Below, piece after piece: positions 33,458-35,771 of a DNA stretch of 35,771 bases. Each line of letters starts with the position of its first letter. The stretch's first letter is position 1. This DNA is from Bacteroidales bacterium (lineage in GTDB: Bacteria > Bacteroidota > Bacteroidia > Bacteroidales > F082): the NCBI GenBank assembly GCA_016284305.1, contig JAEEON010000024.1, positions 1 to 35,771 on the forward strand, read 5' to 3'. Made by a program: the position numbers and the translations under genes. The notes beneath the pieces were generated by a model, which worked only from the letters and a program-made list of their open reading frames with translations, was not told where the DNA came from and did not search any database.

Positions 33458-33501
33458 TTGCAAAGAATATTATTAAACGAAAAACTTCTGTAAATGTAAA
33501 A

Positions 33502-33531
33502 AGACAGCCTCCGAGTTTTCGGGGGCTGTCT
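33502..33531 (-). terminator. ppdK terminator
   Basis: A hairpin with stem AGACAGCC-T-CCG / CGG-G-GGCTGTCT (one G-T wobble). On the minus strand it is followed by TTTTTAC, so it serves ppdK; on the plus strand it is followed by heptamer repeats and is a poorer terminator for the T9SS gene. About 50 bases of heptamer repeats separate it from the ppdK stop. Confidence 0.8.
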
Positions 33532-33604
33532 TCTGTCTTCTGACTTCTGTCTTCTGACTTCTGTCTTCTGACTTCTGACTTCTTACTTCTTGCTTCTCTC
33601 TTCT
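33528..33604. repeat. Eleven-unit heptanucleotide array across the ppdK 3' end
   Basis: Eleven consecutive 7-base units: GTCTTCT twice, GACTTCT, GTCTTCT, GACTTCT, GTCTTCT, GACTTCT twice, TACTTCT, TGCTTCT and CTCTTCT. The left end forms part of the terminator stem. The right three units encode the last residues of PpdK (ERSKK and its stop) on the minus strand. 33580-33597 is identical to 917-934. Confidence 0.9.
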
Positions 33605-35771
33605 TCAATCGCAGCCTGAGCAGCAGCCAGACGTGCCACGGGTACGCGGAACGGTGAGCAGCTAACGTAGTTCAAGCCGGTCTTATAGAAGAAATGAACA
33701 GAGGCAGGATCACCACCGTGTTCACCGCAGACGCCGCACTTCAGGTTGGCGCGCTGGCTACGGCCGCGTTCCACGCCGAGTCTCACCAATTGGCCGACGC
33801 CTTCTTGGTCGAGGGTGTTGAACGGATCAGCAGGGATGATCTTCTCGTTGATGTAGTCTTTCACGATGGCGTTGACGTCGTCGCGGCTGAAGCCGAAGGT
33901 CATCTGGGTGAGGTCGTTGGTGCCGAAGCTGAAGAACTGAGCGACGCTGGCGATCTTGTCGGCAACGAGGGTGGCTCTTGGGATCTCAATCATCGTACCA
34001 TAGAGGTAGCTGATCTCGACACCGAACTTGGCTTCCACTTCTTTCTTCACGCGGTCGGCGATGGCTTTCTGGTGTTCAAGCTCCTTGACGTTGATGGTCA
34101 ACGGGACCATGATCTCCAGGTGCGGGTCGAAGCCTTCCTTCATCAGTTCAGCAGTGGCCTGGAACAGGGCGCGGAACTGAGTCTCGGTGATCTCAGGATA
34201 GACGATGCCGAGGCGGACGCCACGCAGACCCATCATCGGGTTGACCTCGTTAAGGGCATCGATGCGCTTCTTGATTTCCTCGAAGCTGATGCCACGTTCT
34301 TTGGCGAGAGCGCGTTGTTTTTCTTCGGTATGAGGAACAAACTCATGCAAAGGCGGGTCCATGAGGCGGAAGGTGAGCGGTTTGCCGTTCAAGACCTTCA
34401 GTGTGCCCTTGGCAGCGTTCTTGATGTAAGGTTCGAGTTCAGCCAAGGCAGCCACGCGTTCTTCGGTGGTGTTGGCCAAAATCATGTTACGAAGCTTAGC
34501 CAGTGGCTCTTCACTGTTCTTGCCATAGAACATGTGCTCGATGCGGAACAGGCCGATACCTTCAGCGCCAAAGTTGACGGCGTTCTGGGCATCTTCCGGG
34601 TTGTCGGCGTTGGTGCGGACACCCATCTTGCGGTATTTGTCGACCAGGGCCATGAACTGCTGGAACAGCGGGTTCTCAGTGGCGTTGATCATGCCAACAG
34701 GTTCGTCATAAACCCAACCTTTGGAGCCGTTGAGGCTGATGGTGTCGCCTTCTTTGAATTGCTTGTCGCCGATTCTCACGATGCCTTTCTCGAGGTCGAT
34801 CTTGACGGCGTCGCAACCCACGATGCAGCACTTGCCCCAGCCACGGGCCACGAGGGCTGCGTGTGAGGTCATACCACCACGAGCGGTCAGGATACCGTCG
34901 GCGGCACGCATGCCTTCCACGTCTTCGGGGTTGGTTTCCTCACGGACCAGGATGTTGGCCACCTTGGCGGCACGGTATTCCTTGGCCTTTTCGCTGGTGA
35001 GGGCGATCTTGCCGACAGCACCACCAGGACCTGCGGGCAGACCCTTGGCGATGACGGCGTGCTTCTTCTCGTCAGCAGCGTCGAGGATGGGGTGGAGGAG
35101 TTCGTCGAGTTGTTCAGGGGTGAGGCGCATGACGACTTCTTTCTCATCGATGAGGCCTTCCTTCAGCATGTCGAGGGCCATGGTCAGAGCAGCGACGCCA
35201 GTACGTTTGCCAACGCGGCATTGCAGCATGTAGAGCTTGCCATCCTGGATGGTGAACTCGATGTCGAGCATGTCGTGGTAGTTCTCTTCGAGGATGCGGC
35301 GCACCTCGCAGAGTTCCTTATAGGTCTCGGGCATCAGCTCCTGCATGGACTGCATGTGCTTGTTCTGCTCGTTCTTGGTGTCATCGTTTAACGGGTTGGG
35401 GGTACGAATACCAGCTACCACGTCTTCGCCTTGGGCATTGATAAGCCATTCGCCATAGAATTGGTTGTCGCCAGTGGCGGGGTTACGGGTGAATGCCACG
35501 CCGGTAGCGGAGCCTTCGCCCATGTTACCGAACACCATGGTCTGCACGTTGACGGCAGTGCCCCAGTCGTCCGGGATACCTTCGATGCGGCGGTAGGAGA
35601 TGGCCTTCTTGCCGTTCCAGCTCTTGAACACGGCCTTGATGCCGCCTTCCAGCTGAGCCTCGGCGTCATCCGGGAACTCGGTGCCCAGCACTTCCTTGAT
35701 GCGGACTTTGAAGTCCTCGGCCAGCTGTTGGAGTTCTTCGGCTTTCAGCTCGGTGTCGCTCTTGTAGCCCA
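33583..35771 (-). CDS. ppdK: Pyruvate, phosphate dikinase, C-terminal 80%
   Basis: Reversibly makes PEP, AMP and PPi from pyruvate, ATP and phosphate. The frame stays open through the window end at 35771, so the N-terminus (about 150-200 residues of an about 900-residue enzyme) is missing. Visible parts, in order: the end of the ATP-grasp nucleotide-binding half (QAQLEGGIKA-type start, VQTMVFGNMGEGSATGVAFT, MLDIEFTIQDGKLYMLQCR), the swivelling phospho-His domain with GGMTSHAALVARGWGK (catalytic His in TSHAA), and the PEP-utilising TIM barrel. The barrel holds GLFRIEHMFY, RLMDPPLHEFVPH, GLRGVRLGI, SFGTNDLTQMTFGFSRDD and CGVCGEHGGDPASVHFF (catalytic Cys in CGEHGG). Strong codon bias suggests high expression. 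The last residues, ERSKK, are encoded by heptamer repeat units, so the C-terminus is probably not under selection. Confidence 0.96.
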   Translation of the reverse strand, partial: GYKSDTELKAEELQQLAEDFKVRIKEVLGTEFPDDAEAQLEGGIKAVFKSWNGKKAISYRRIEGIPDDWGTAVNVQTMVFGNMGEGSATGVAFTRNPATGDNQFYGEWLINAQGEDVVAGIRTPNPLNDDTKNEQNKHMQSMQELMPETYKELCEVRRILEENYHDMLDIEFTIQDGKLYMLQCRVGKRTGVAALTMALDMLKEGLIDEKEVVMRLTPEQLDELLHPILDAADEKKHAVIAKGLPAGPGGAVGKIALTSEKAKEYRAAKVANILVREETNPEDVEGMRAADGILTARGGMTSHAALVARGWGKCCIVGCDAVKIDLEKGIVRIGDKQFKEGDTISLNGSKGWVYDEPVGMINATENPLFQQFMALVDKYRKMGVRTNADNPEDAQNAVNFGAEGIGLFRIEHMFYGKNSEEPLAKLRNMILANTTEERVAALAELEPYIKNAAKGTLKVLNGKPLTFRLMDPPLHEFVPHTEEKQRALAKERGISFEEIKKRIDALNEVNPMMGLRGVRLGIVYPEITETQFRALFQATAELMKEGFDPHLEIMVPLTINVKELEHQKAIADRVKKEVEAKFGVEISYLYGTMIEIPRATLVADKIASVAQFFSFGTNDLTQMTFGFSRDDVNAIVKDYINEKIIPADPFNTLDQEGVGQLVRLGVERGRSQRANLKCGVCGEHGGDPASVHFFYKTGLNYVSCSPFRVPVARLAAAQAAIEEERSKK

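Noticed and set aside
33528..33604. CRISPR array
   Set aside because: The units are 7 bases with no spacers; a CRISPR needs 23-50 base repeats with unique spacers. No cas genes are present in the window.
33694..34866. A 390-codon open frame antisense to ppdK
   Set aside because: High-GC codon bias of ppdK leaves long open antisense frames. The translation is low-complexity (H, V, D, E, G-rich) with no domain, and the sense frame has complete PpdK motifs.

Overview
The window looks like chromosomal DNA of a Bacteroidales bacterium, probably from a gut or rumen habitat. Four things point there. Three proteins end in type IX secretion (T9SS) sorting domains (YPNP...LGQ...). Most leaders carry the Bacteroidetes -7 promoter box TAnnTTTG and have little Shine-Dalgarno sequence. 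BatA-like, PorT-like, DUF1599, DUF5618 and DUF6263 proteins are typical of the phylum. The folP-cdaA and DUF1599-DoxX-tpiA neighbourhoods are, from memory, Bacteroidales gene orders. The code is standard, with TGA used as stop.

Layout. 1-1424: 3' part of NADP glutamate dehydrogenase (gdhA), its terminator, and a NUDIX hydrolase. 1479-8113: an envelope cluster of a 1634-residue T9SS-exported protein with 11 cysteine-paired repeats, a lipoprotein with an apparent surface-export signal, and a PorT-like outer-membrane barrel. 8132-13652: a BatA/VWA membrane protein, topoisomerase IV subunit A (parC) and a small lipoprotein. 13649-15226 (minus strand): folP and the c-di-AMP synthase cdaA. 15332-16143: a scarred locus with two gene remnants and a DUF5618 gene. 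16299-19947: DUF1599 protein, DoxX-like membrane protein and an orphan OppB-type permease, facing an outer-membrane protein on the other strand. 20025-26177: tpiA, prmA and a 1505-residue secreted protein of unknown function. 26292-27419: dnaN, closed by a strong bidirectional terminator. 27479-30699 (minus): DUF6263 protein, a small T9SS cargo protein and pckA. 30800-33457: a T9SS cargo protein with three adhesin-type jelly rolls. 33583-35771 (minus): ppdK, cut by the window end.

How the genes fit together. gdhA, tpiA, pckA and ppdK serve ammonia assimilation, glycolysis and the PEP/oxaloacetate node expected of a succinate-forming anaerobe. parC, dnaN, folP, prmA and cdaA are housekeeping. 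The rest is mostly cell-surface protein: three T9SS cargos, two lipoproteins, two barrel-like outer-membrane proteins and a giant secreted protein. No T9SS machinery gene is present.

I found no CRISPR array, insertion sequence, phage, tRNA or rRNA, and no convincing new defence system. No gene-free stretch exceeds 300 bases. The observations most worth following up are dispersed heptanucleotide tandem arrays at three gene boundaries (two of which encode the C-termini of tpiA and ppdK), a decayed gene junction at 15332-15764, a possible sliding-clamp-binding motif at the C-terminus of ParC, and the two giant exported proteins.
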